Source: Porites lobata
Lineage: Eukaryota; Cnidaria; Anthozoa; Scleractinia; Poritidae
Direction of reading: 5' to 3'
DNA: 64,000 bases
NCBI GenBank assembly: GCA_942486035.1
Contig: CALNXK010000357.1
Span: forward strand, 5,001-69,000
Position 1 is the stretch's first letter. Each line of letters begins with the position of its first letter. The position numbers were made by a program, and so were the translations under genes. A model generated the notes under the pieces. That model worked only from the letters and a program-made list of their open reading frames with translations, was not told where the DNA came from and made no database searches. Shown piece after piece: positions 51,471-62,387 of the stretch.

Positions 51471-52526
51471 AATCTTAGAATGACTTTGATTAACTCTAAA
51501 GTATCGCCAAACATCCTTCTTATACTCATATGTGGCCAGAATGCCTTTGATTACACTCTAAAACATCACCAAACGTCATTTCGAGGTCGAATTTGAAAAT
51601 GTAAAAGCCTCCAAGAAATTTGAAATTTTGACCCAAAATCCTAGGCTAACCCCTTTGCAAAAAATCCAAGATGGCGGCTACTCAAATTTGACATGTTCAT
51701 ATTTTGTCAGAATCACTTTGATTTTACGTTAAAACATCAACAAACATCATTTTCAGGTTCAATTTGACCATATACAAAGTTTAAAGAAATTTGAAATTTT
51801 GACCCTAAATCATAGGCTAACCCTTTTGGAAAAAATCCAGCTTGGCGGCTGCGCAAATTTGACATAGTGATATATGGTCAAAATCACTTTGATGTCACTT
51901 TAAAACATCACCAAACATCATTTTTAGGGTCAATTTGACCATTTACAGACTTTAAAGAAATTTGAAATTTTGACCCAAAATCAAAGGCCAACCCCTTTGA
52001 AAAAATCTAAGATGACGGCTGATCAATTTTGATATCCTTATATTTTGCCAGAATGAATTTTATTTCACTCTAAAACATCAAAACATCATTTTTAGGTCAC
52101 ATTTGACCATATACAAAGTTTTAAGAAATTTGAAATTTTGACCCCAAATCATACGCTTACCCCTTTGGAAAAAATCCAAGATGGCGGCTGCTGAAATTTC
52201 ACATCTTCATATATGGAAAGAATCACTTTGATTTCACTCTAAAACATCACCAAACATCATTTCCAGGTTCAATTTGACTATATACAATCTTTGAAGAAAT
52301 TTGAAATTTTGACCCAAAATCGTAGGCTCTTCCCTTTGGAGTGAAAGATGGCGGTTGGCTAAATTTATCATCTCCAAATACGGTCAACATGACCTTCTCA
52401 ACAGTCTTCAACGTTACCAGACATCACTTCCAGGTCCATTTTGACCATACATACACTTAGACAAACTTGAATATTTTGACCCAAAATTCCTCTAGAAAAA
52501 AATTCAAAAAAAGACAAACAAAATTA
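51471..52526 (+). repeat. Satellite A, diverged block right of satellite C (about 6 monomers)
   Basis: Satellite A landmarks return in forward orientation. From about 51840 the order of variants (GGCTGCGCAAATTTGAC, GACGGCTGATCAATTTTG, GGCTGCTGAAATTTCAC, GGTTGGCTAAATTTATC) parallels the left block at 3123-3989, including the ending CCTCTAGAAAAAAA before unit B. This shows the two flanks descend from one duplicated segment. Confidence 0.85.
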
Positions 52527-53371
52527 GAGTGGGGCTCCTTGAAACTGTTCAGGCTAAAGAAAAATACTAAGATAATATCCCCAAAAGCATTACAACAAAT
52601 TTACAGAAAAGTGCCAAAGATATTTTACTTTATATTCGTTTCTTGATAAGCCTACCACCAAGAAAGTAGTCAAATCAACAAAGAAGGTAGGCGAACCTAA
52701 AACTAATCTGAGTTTTGACAAAAAATTAGAAACACATTTTATAAACAGTCTATAATGGAACAAAAAGATAATTCCAGACAACAAAATTACCTTTTCCTTA
52801 TTTTAAAGGCCTTTTGTCGGCTCGCGTCAGGAAAGTGCATCAGTGTCAGGAGAGTGCATCGTCTTCCGTCAGGAAAGTGCTGGCAGGAAGTTGCATTGTG
52901 GCAGGAGAATGCATACTCTTGGTTGGAGTGAATACACGTTTATTCTGGGATAAAATATATTTAAAAGCATTGGAAATATTAGTATACAACAAGAAAAAAT
53001 GATTCTGAAGAAATAGCTCAGTTCTACGAAAGGATTTCAGAGTTACGATTTTATGGGGGAAAGTGGTCAATTTGCAAATATCTGCCACCTTTACATAGCT
53101 TTAATTCGTTTTTCTTTGAAGCTAAAATCATGAAACTTGGCATGAATGTGGCTTGATTCATTACGTAAATTTTAATGTCAATTTTGATTGCTGCTCTTTA
53201 AAGTGACGTCCGGCAGATTTGATTGACAGCTGTCAATCAAGATATGTGCAGATTTTTGCTGACAGGGCAAAAGTCGTGCTTTTTGAAAATAGCAATGAGT
53301 AGATCGTTTAGTTTTAGGTATAGAATGAAAAAGTTAAAATAAACCGAGAAATTACCCAGTTATAACCTTTC
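52527..53371 (+). repeat. Composite unit B, copy 4
   Basis: Starts with the same GTGGGGCTCCTTGAAAC leader as copy 1. It has only one of the two ~210-bp subrepeats, and fewer GTCAGGAAAGTGC motifs (52826-52905). The missing subrepeat is the main reason it is about 200 bp shorter. This is probably the state before the internal duplication seen in copies 1 to 3. Confidence 0.85.
53219..53240. promoter_or_regulatory. Perfect 22-bp palindrome in unit B copy 4
   Basis: Same perfect palindrome as in copies 1 to 3, although the surrounding sequence has clearly diverged; preceded by GTGACGTCC. Confidence 0.6.
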
Positions 53372-53969
53372 AATTTTACCATACATGAACTTACAGGAAA
53401 TTTGAAATTTTGACAAAAAATCATAGGCCAACCCTTTTGGAAAAAATCCAAGATTTCGGCTGCTCAAATTTGACATCCTCATATATGGTTAGAATCTCTT
53501 TGATTTCACTTTAAATCATCACCAAACATCATTTTCAGGTCCAGTTTGACCATATACAAACTTTAAAGAAATTTGAAATTTTGACCCAAAATCATAGGCT
53601 AATCCGTTTGGAAGAAATCCAATGTGGCGGCTGCTCAAATTTGACATACTCATATATAGTCAGAATCATTTTGATTTCACCCTAAAAATTCAGCAAACAT
53701 CATTTCCAGGTCGAATTTGACTATAGACAAACTTAGGTGAAATTGGAAATTTTGACCCAAAATCATAGGCCAACCCCTTCGGAGAAAATCAAAAATGGGG
53801 GCCGGTTAGATTTATAATATCCAGATATGGTCAACATGACCTTGTAAACAATGTACAACATTACGAAACATCACTTCCAGGTTCATTTTGACCATACACA
53901 CACTTAGAAAAAGTTTAAAATTTTGACCCGAAATCCTTCTGGATAAAAATTCAAAAAACAGCGAGGAAA
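53372..53969 (+). repeat. Satellite A, diverged (about 3.5 monomers)
   Basis: A partial monomer, then TCCAAGATTTCGGCTGCTC at about 53448, TCCAATGTGGCGGCTGCTC at about 53618 and a last one (AATGGGGGCCGG) near 53790, ending in a unit B leader. It lies between unit B copies 4 and 5, the same alternation as in the left flank. Confidence 0.85.
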
Positions 53970-54590
53970 CTATTTCAGGGCTCCTTGAAACTTCTCAGGC
54001 CAAAGAAAAATACCAAGACAACACCCTCAAAAACATTTCAACAGATTCTAATGAAAAGGGCGAAAGATATTTTAATCTATTTTCGTTTGTTGATAAGCCT
54101 ACCACAAAGAAAGGAGGCAAGAGAGTTCATACTCTTTTTTGGAGTAAACACTCGTTTAATCTGTGATAAAATATATCTAAAAGTATTTTAAATGTTTGTA
54201 AACAACAAAACAAAATGATTCTGAGAAAATTGCTCAGTTCTAGCAAACGATTGAAGAGTTATGACGTTTTGGGGAAAATGGTTAATTTGCAAATACCTGT
54301 TACCTATACATGGCTGTAATTCATTTTCCTTTAGAGTTAAAATCATGAAACTTAACAGGAAGGTGGATTGATTTATTACCTAAATTTTAATATCAAAATT
54401 GATCGCTGGTAGTCAATGTGACGTCATCCATATTTGATTGACAGCTGTCAATTAATATATGCAACATTCTTCCTGACAGGGTAAAAAATAGTAATTTTTG
54501 AAAAAAGAAACGAATAGATTGTTTAATTGTAAGCACAGCCTGAAAAAATTATTAAAATAAACCACAAAATGACCGAGTCATAAGCTTTTA
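53970..54590 (+). repeat. Composite unit B, copy 5, diverged, minisatellite deleted
   Basis: Begins GGGCTCCTTGAAACTTCTC and follows unit B to GATAAGCCTACCACAAAG at about 54095. It then jumps from GGAGGCAAGAGAGTTCATAC straight to the TCTTTTTTGGAGTAAAC part, so the GTAGGC subrepeat and all GTCAGG motifs are missing. The rest, including the palindrome, follows. It is the most diverged full-span copy. Confidence 0.8.
54434..54455. promoter_or_regulatory. 22-bp palindrome in unit B copy 5, one mismatch
   Basis: Same element with ATTAA instead of ATCAA at its 3' end, so one pair of the palindrome is broken. Upstream GTGACGTCA includes a full TGACGTCA word, which matches the known CREB/ATF consensus; the other copies have TGACGTCC or TGACGTCT. 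Confidence 0.5.
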
Positions 54591-54870
54591 AAGATGGCAA
54601 ATGAAATTTTCGCCAAAAATGCTAAAATAATCGAAAAAACAAACATATAAAAATATTTTAAGTCAGCAATAAATATTTTAGACCAATTAGACCAATACAA
54701 CACAACTCCCCAAGAGATCGCTTCAAAAGTCGCAAGAAATAAGCAAATTTACAAAAACGAGGAAGAACATGCATTCTTCTGACACACTCCAAAAATTGTT
54801 AAATTTAAGAAAATACACTCAAAAACAGTTAATAATTAACTAAAAACGTATCTCAAGTGAAAAAAGTACG
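54591..54870. other. AT-rich spacer, no recognisable feature
   Basis: Contains GATGGCAAATGAAATTTTCG at the left (perhaps a decayed satellite A piece), then A-rich sequence that I cannot match to other parts of the window. No coding frame of note. Confidence 0.5.
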
Positions 54871-55053
54871 GGTCGCCCTATTTTAAAGGCCTTTTTAGCT
54901 TGAGTCAAAAAAATGCATCCAACGTCAGAAAAATGCACGTCCCGCGTCAAAAAAATGCATCCGCGTCAGGAAAGTGCAAAGTCTTCCGTCAGGAAAATGC
55001 ACCGCGTCAAAAAAATGCATAGTCTTCCGTCAGGAAATTGCCTATGAAGATAG
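54871..55053 (+). repeat. GTCAGG/ATGCAT minisatellite next to telomeric repeat (unit B remnant)
   Basis: CCTATTTTAAAGGCCTTTTT matches the unit B sequence just before its minisatellite. Then come about seven motif copies at 54902-55041, for example CGTCAGAAAAATGCAC, GCGTCAAAAAAATGCATCC, GCGTCAGGAAAGTGCAAAG and TCTTCCGTCAGGAAATTGCC. Some copies have GTCAAAAAAATGCAT, a form not seen elsewhere. The array ends 12 bp before the first CCCTAA. Confidence 0.75.
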
Positions 55054-55277
55054 CCCTAACCCTAACCCTAACCCTAACCCTAACCCTAACCCTAACCCTA
55101 ACCCTAACCCTAACCCTAACCCTAACCCTAACCCTAACCCTAACCCTAACCCTAACCCCTAACCCTAACCCTAACCCTAACCCTAACCCTAACCCTAACC
55201 CTAACCCTAACCCTAACCCTAACCCTAACCCTAACCCTAACCCTAACCCTAACCCTAACCCTAACCCTAACCTAACC
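55054..55277 (-). repeat. Interstitial telomeric repeat, CCCTAA arm
   Basis: About 37 copies of CCCTAA on the + strand (TTAGGG on the minus strand), almost perfect: one extra C near 55159 and one missing C near 55271. The telomere repeat type is that of vertebrates and many other animals and fungi. It is internal here, with at least 55 kb on one side and 8.6 kb on the other. Confidence 0.97.
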
Positions 55278-55413
55278 TTAGGGTTAGGGTTAGGGTTAGG
55301 GTTAGGGTTAGGGGTTAGGGTTAGGGTTAGGGTTAGGGTTAGGGTTAGGGTTAGAGTTTAGGGTTAGGGTTAGGCTTAGGGTTAGGGTTAGGGTTAGGGT
55401 TAGGTTAGGGTTA
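55278..55413 (+). repeat. Interstitial telomeric repeat, TTAGGG arm
   Basis: About 22 copies of TTAGGG immediately after the CCCTAA arm, with no spacer. Variants: GGGG near 55311, TTAGAGTTTAGGG near 55352, GGCTTAGGG near 55374 and a missing G near 55403. It is therefore more degenerate than the other arm, and its variants are not mirror images of that arm's. It runs in register into the first satellite D monomer (TTAGGGTTAACCCCTTAGG). Confidence 0.97.
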
Positions 55414-55939
55414 ACCCCTTAGGAAAAATGTCAATTTTTCGACTTTTTGGACTTCTTCTTTTTATAGCCTAGAAAGGCGTTTTTTCGTTCTAGAATATCA
55501 TAAAGGAAATTTTCCTGGCCTATATTGCCTAAAAAAAAAATAGTTCGAAAAATGGCCATTTTTGGACCAAAACCATGGGTTAACCCCTTAGGAAAAATGT
55601 CAATTTTTCGACTTTTGGGACTTCTTGTTTTTATAGCCAAGAAAGGCGTTTTTTTTTTCTAGAATATCATAAAAGACATTTTCCTGGCGTATATTGCCTA
55701 AAAAAAAAAGATGGAAAAATGGTCATTTTTGGACCAAAACAATGGGTTAACCCGTTGGGAAAAATGTCAATTTTTCGACTGTTTTGACCTCTTGTTTTTA
55801 AAGCCTAGAAAGGCGTTTTTTCGATCTAGAATTTCACAAAAGACATTTTCCTGGCCTGTATTGCCTAAAAAAAAAAGTTCGAAAAATGGCCATTTTTGGA
55901 CCAAAACCTTGGTTAACCCCGTAGGAAAAAGGTCAATTT

Positions 55940-57150
55940 TTCGGTTGTTTGAACTTCCTGTATTTATAGCCTAGAAAAGTTTTTTTTTGTTTTAGATTAT
56001 CGTAAAAGACATGTTTAGGCCTATTTTCCATAAAAAAAGTTGGAAGAATGGCTATTTTTGGAACAAAACCATGGGTTGACCCCTTTCAAAATATGTCAAT
56101 TTTTCGCATGTTTAAACTCTTTGTTTTTATAGCATAGAAAGGCTTTTTTTCTTTTACAATATCGTAAAACACATTTTCCTGGCCTATACTGCTTAAAACA
56201 AAAAAGTTGCAAAAATGACCATTTTTAGACCAAAACCATGGGTTAACCCCTTAGGAAAAATGTCAATTTTTCGACTTTTAGACTTCTTGTTTTTATAGCC
56301 TAGAAAGGCGTTTTTTCGTTCTAGAATATCATAAAAGACATTTTCCTGGCCTATATTGCCTAAAAAAAAAAGTTGGAAAAATGGCCATTTTTGAACCAAA
56401 ACCATGCGTTAACCCCTTAGAAAAAATGTCAATTTGTCGACTTTTTGGACTTCTTGTTTTTATACCCTACAAAGGCGTTTTTTAGTTCTAGAATATCATA
56501 AAACACATTTTCCTGGCCTATATTGCCTAAAAAAAAAAGTTGGAAAATTGGCCATTTTTTGACCAAAACCATGGGTTAACCCCTTAGGAAAAATGTCAAT
56601 TTTTCGACTTTTTGGACTTCTTGTTTTTATAGCCTAGAAAGGCGTTTTTTAGTTCTAGAATATCATAAAAGACATTTTCCTGGCCTATATTGCCTAAAAA
56701 AAAAAAGTTGGAAAAATGGCCATTTTTGGACCAAAACCATGGGTTAACCCCCTAGGAAAAATGTCAATTTTTCGACTTTTTCGACTTCTTGTTTTTATAC
56801 CCTACAAAGGCGTTTTTTCGTTCTAGAATATCATAAAAGACATTTTCCTGGCCTATATTGCCTAAAAAAAAAAATGTAGGAAAATTGGCCATTTTTGGAC
56901 CAAAACCATGGGTTAACCCCTTAGGAAAAATGTCAATTTCTCGAGTTTTTGGACTTCTTCCTTTTATAGCCTAGAAAGGCGTTTTTTCGTTCTAGAATAT
57001 CATAAAAGACATATTCCTGGCCTATATTGCCTAATAAAAAAAACTTTTGAAAAATGGCCTTTTTTGGACCAAAACCATGGGATAACCCCTTAAGAAAAAT
57101 GTCAATTTTTCGACTTTCTGGACTTCTTGTTTCTATAGCCTAGAAAGGCG
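55940..57150 (+). repeat. Satellite D 20-monomer duplication, left copy
   Basis: A distinctive monomer pair (GACATGTTTAGGCCTATTTTC, then CTTTCAAAATATGTC and GCGTATACTGC or CCTATACTGC) starts here. The word GTTTAGGCC is at 56013 and again at 59364, 3,351 bp apart. Later landmarks in the copy (GGAAAATTGGCC near 56880 and GGCCTTTTTTGGACC near 57057) recur about 3,353 bp further on. Confidence 0.75.
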
Positions 57151-59294
57151 TTTTTTCGCTTTGGAATATGATAAAAGACATTTTCCTGGCGTATATTGCC
57201 TAAAAAAAAAAAGTTGGAAAAATGGCCATTTTTGGACCAAAACCATGGGTTAACCCCTTAGAAAAAATATCAATTTTTCGACTTTTTGGTCTTCTTGTTT
57301 TTTTAGCCTGGAAAGACGTTTCTTTCCTACTAGAATATCATAAAAGACATTTTCGTGGAATATATTGCCTAAAAAAAAAAGTTGGAAAAATGGCCATTTT
57401 TGGACCCAAACCATGTGTTAACCCCTTAGGGAAAAATGTCAATATTTCGACTTTTAGGACTTCTTGTTTTTATAGCCTAGAAAGGCGTTTTTTCGTTCTA
57501 GAATATCATAAAAGACATTTTCCTGGCCTATATTGCCTAAAAAAAAAGGGTTAGAAAAATGGCCATTTTTGGACCAAAACCATGGGTTAACCCCTTAGGA
57601 AGAATGTCAATTTTTCGACTTTTCGGACTTCTTGATTTTATAGGCTAGAAAGGCGTTTTTTCGTTCTAGAATATCATAAAAGACATTTTCCTGGCCTATA
57701 TTGCCTAAAAAAAAAAGTTGGAAAAATGGCCATTTTTGGACCAAAACCATGGGTTAACCCCTTGGGAAAAATGTCAATTTTTCGACTTTTGGGACTTCTT
57801 GTTTTTATGGCCTAGAAAGGCGTTTTTTCGTTCTAGAATATCATAAAAGACATTTTCCTGGCCTATATTGCCTAAAAAAAAAAGTTGGCAAAATGGCCAT
57901 TTTTGGACCAAAACGATGGGTTAACCCCTTAGAAAAAAAGGCCAATTTTTTGGACTTTTTCGACTTCTTGTTTTTATAGCCTAGAAAGGCGTTTTGTCGT
58001 TCTAGAATATCATAAAAGACATTTTCCTGGCCTATATTGCCTAATCCAAAAAAAATGGATAAATGGCCATTTTTGGTCAAAACCATGGGTTAACCCCTTA
58101 GGGAAAAATGTCAATTCTTCGACTTTTTGGACTTCTTGTTTTTATACCCTAGAAAGGCGTTTTTTCGTTCTAGAATATCATAAAAGACATTTTCCTGGCC
58201 TATATTGCCTAAAAAAAAAAAATTTGGAAAAATGCCCATTTTTGGACCAAAACCATTGGTTAACCCCTTAGGAAAAATGTCAATTTTTCGACTTTTTGGA
58301 CTTCTTCTTTTTATAGCCTAGAAAGGCGTTTTTTTTTCTAGAATATCATAAAAGACATTTTCCTGGCCTATATTGCCGAAAAAAGAAAGTTGGAAAGTTG
58401 GCCATTTTTGGACCAAAACCATGGGTTAACCCCTTAGGACAAATGTCAATTTTTCGACTTTTGGACTTCTTGTTTTTATACCCTACAAAGGCGTTTTTTC
58501 GTTCTAGAATATCATAAAAGACATTTTCCTGGCCTATATTGCCTAAAAAAAAAAAAAAAAAAAAAAATGGCGATTTTTGGACCAAAACCATGGGTTAACC
58601 CCTTGGGAAAAATGTCAATTTTTCGACTTTTTGGACTTCTTGTTTTTATTGTTTAGAAAGGCGTTTTTTCGTTCTAGAATATCATTAGGGACATTTTCCT
58701 GGCTTATATTGCCTAAAAAAAAAGGCTGGAAAAATGGCCATTTTTGGACCAAAACGATGGGTTAACCCCTTAGAAAAAAAGGCCAATTTCTTGGACTTTT
58801 TGGACTTCTTCTTTTTATAGCCTAGAAAGGCGTTTTTTTGTTCTAGAATACCATAAAAGACATTTTCCTTGCCTATATTGCCTAAAAAAAAAAACTTGGA
58901 AAAATGGCCATTTTTGGACCAAAACCATGGGTTAACCCCTTAGGAAAAATGTCAATTTTTCGACTTTTTGGACTTCTTGATTTTATAGCCTAGAAAGGCG
59001 TTTTTTCGTGCTAGAATATCATAAAAGACATTTTCCTGGCCTATATTGCCGAAAAAAAGAGTTGGAAAATTGGCCATTTTGGACCAAAACCATGGGTTAA
59101 CCCCTTAGGAAAAATGTGAATTTTTCGACCTTTTGGACTTCTTATTTTTATAGCCTACAAAGGCGTTTTTTCGTTCTAGAATATCATAAAGGAAATTTTC
59201 CTCGCCTATATTGCCTAAAAAAAAATGTTAGAAAAATGGCCATTTTTGGACCAAAACCATGGGTTAACCCCTTAGGAAAAATGTCAATTTTTCG

Positions 59295-60500
59295 GTTGTT
59301 TGAACTTCTTGTATTTATAGCCTAGAAAAGTGTTTTTTTGTTTTAGATTGTCGTAAAAGACATGTTTAGGCCTATTTTCCATTAAAAAAGTTGGAAGAAT
59401 GGCTATTTTTGGAACAAAACCATGGGTTAACCCCTTTCAAAATATGTCAATTTTTCGACTGTTTAAACTTCTTGTTTTTATAGCATAGAAAGGCTTTTTT
59501 TCCTTTTACAATATCGTAAAACACATTTTCCTGGCATATACTGCTTAAAACAAAAAAGTTGGAAAAATGGCCATTTTTAGACCAAAACCATGGGTTAACC
59601 CCTTAGGAAAAATGTCAATTTTTCGACTTTTTGACTTCTTGTTTTTATAGCCTAGAAAGGCGTTTTTTTCGTTCTAGAATATCATAAAAACATTTTCCTG
59701 GTCTATATTGCCTAAAAAAAAAGTTGGCAAAATGGCCATTTTTGAACCAAAACCATGGGTTAACCCCTTAGAAAAAATATGTCAATTTGTCGACTTTTTG
59801 GACTTCTTGTTTTTATACCCTACAAAGGCGTTTTTTAGTTCTAGAATATCATAAAAGACATTTTCCTGGGCTATATTGCCTAAAAAAAAAAAAGTTGGAA
59901 AATTGGCCATTTTTGGACCAAAACCATGGGTTAACCCCTTAGGAAAAATGTCAATTTTTCGACTTTTTGGACTTCTTGTTTTTATAGCCTAGAAAGGCGT
60001 TTTTTAGTTCTAGAATATCATAAAAAACATTTTCCTGGCCTATAGAGCCTAAAAAAAAAAAAAGTTGGAAAAATGGCCATTTTGGACCAAAACCATGGGT
60101 TAACCCCTTAGGAAAAATGTCAATTTTTCGACTTTTTGAACTTATTGTTTTTATACCCTACAAAGCCGTTTTTTCGTTCTAGAATATCATAAAAGACATT
60201 TTCCTGGCCTATATTGCCTAAAAAAAAAAAGTAGGAAAATTGGCCATGTTTGGACCAAAACCATGGGTTAACCCCTTAGGAAAAATGTCAATTTTTCGCC
60301 TTTTTGGACTTCTTCTTTTTATAGCCTAGAAAGGCGTTTTGTCGTTCTAGAATATCATAAAAGACATTTTCCTGGCCTATATTGCCTAATAAAAAAAAGG
60401 TTTGAAAAATGGCCTTTTTTGGACCAAAACCATGGGTTAACCCCTTAGGGAAAAATGTCAATTCTTTGACTTTTTGGACTTCTTGTTTTTATACCCTAGA
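59295..60500 (+). repeat. Satellite D 20-monomer duplication, right copy
   Basis: Counterpart of 55940-57150, displaced by about 3,351 bp (20 monomers). Same order of variant monomers, with several single-base and A-run differences. Confidence 0.75.
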
Positions 60501-61049
60501 ACGGCGTTTTTTCGTTCTAGAATATCATAAAAGACATTTTCCTGGCCTATATTGCCGAAAAAAAAAATGAGTTGGAAAATTGGCCATTTTTGGACCGAAA
60601 CCATGGGTTAACGCCTTGGAAAAAAATGTCAATTTTTCGACTTTTGGGACTTCTTGTTCTATGGCCTAGACAGGCGTTTTTTCGTTCTAGAATATCATAA
60701 AAGACATTTTCCTGGTCTCTATTGCCTAAAAAAAAAAAAAAAGTTGGCAAAATGGCCATGTTTGGACCAAAACCATGGGTTAACCACTTAGGAAGAATGT
60801 CAATTTCTCGACTTATTGTACTTCTTGTTTTTATAGCCTAGAAAGGCGTTTTTTCGTTCTAGAATATCATAAAAGACATTTTCCTGGCCTATATTCCCTA
60901 AAAAAAAAAAAAGTTCGAAAAATGGCGATGTTTGGACCAAAACCTTGGGTTAACCCCATAGGAAAAAGGTCAATTTTTCGGTTGTTTGCACTTCCTTTAT
61001 TTATAGCCTAGAAAAGTGTTTTTTTGTTTTAGATTGTCGTAAAAGACAT

Positions 61050-62387
61050 GTTTAGGCCTATTTTCCATAAAAAAGTTGGAAGAATGGCTATTTTTGGAAC
61101 AAAACCATGGGTTAACCCCTTTCAAAATATGTCAATTTTTCGACTGTTTAAACTTCTTGTTTTTATAGCTTAGACAGGCTTTTTTTCCTTTTACAATATC
61201 GTAAAACACATTTTCCTGGCGTATACTGCTTAAAACAAAAAAGTTCGAAAAATGGCCATCTTTAGACCAAAACCATGGGTTAACCCCTTAGGAAAAATGT
61301 CAATTTTTCGACTTTTTGGACTTCTTGATTTTATACCCTACAAAGGCGTTTTTTTAGCTCTAGAATATCATAAAAAGACATTTTCCTGGCTTATATTGCC
61401 TAAAAAACAAAGTTGGAAAATTGGCCATTTTGGACCAAAACGATGGGTTAACCCCCTTAAAAAAAAGGCCAATTTTTGGACTTTTTGGACTTCTTGTTTT
61501 TATAGCCTAGAAAGGCGTTTTGTCGTTCTAGAATATCATAAAAGACATTTTCCTGGCCTATATTGCCTAATAAAAAAAAAGTTGGATAAATGGCCATTTT
61601 GGACCAAAACCATGGGTTAACCCCTTAGGGAAAAATGTCAATTCTTCGACTTTTTGGACTTCTTGTTTTTATACCCTAGAAAGGCGTTTTTTCGTTCTAG
61701 AATATCATAAAAGACATTTTCCTGGCCTATATTGCCTAAAAAAAAAATTTGGAAAAATGGCCATTTTGGACCAAAACCATGGGTTAACCCGTTAGGAAAA
61801 ATGTCAATTTTTCGACTTTTTGGACTTCTTGATTTTATAGCCTAGAAAGGCGTTTTTCGTGCTAGAATATCATAAAAGACATTTTCCTGGCCTATATTGC
61901 CGAAAAAAAGAGTTGGAAAATTGGCCATTATTGGACCAAAACCATGGGTTAACGCGTTGGAAAAAATGTCAATTTTTCGACTTTTTGGGACTTCTTGTTC
62001 TATGGCCTAGACAGGCGTTTTTTCGTTCTAGAATATGATAAAAGACATTTTCTTGGTCTATATTGCCTAAAAAAAAAAAAAGTTGGCAAAATGGCCATTT
62101 TTGGACCAAAACCATGGGTTAACCACTTAGGAAGAATGTCAATTTCTCGACTTATTGGACTTGTTGTTTTTATAGCCTAGAAAGGCGTTTTTTCGTTCTA
62201 GAATATCATAAAAGACATTTTCCTGGCCTATATTGCCTAAAAAAAAAAAAAGTTCGAAAAATGGCCATTTTGGACCAAAACCTTGGGTTAACCCTTTAGG
62301 AAAAAGGTCAATATTTCGGTTGTTTGAACTTCTTGTATTTATAGCCTAGAAAAGTGTTTTTTTGTTTTAGATTATCGTAAAAGACAT
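61050..62387 (+). repeat. Satellite D higher-order repeat, 8 monomers (1,338 bp), copy 1
   Basis: Bounded by the GTTTAGGCC word at 61050 and 62388. Other rare words keep the same spacing: TAAAAAACAAAGTTGG at 61401 and 62738, and the GTTAACG(C) plus TTGTTCTATGGCC variant near 61950 and 63298. Part of the same HOR extends left to about 60600. Confidence 0.85.

Noticed and set aside
54974..55361. Open frames encoding repeated NP, LT or RV dipeptides.
   Set aside because: They are translations of CCCTAA/TTAGGG repeats, not genes.
55054..55413. Ancient end-to-end chromosome fusion site.
   Set aside because: The strand order is CCCTAA then TTAGGG, the reverse of what a fusion of two telomeres gives.
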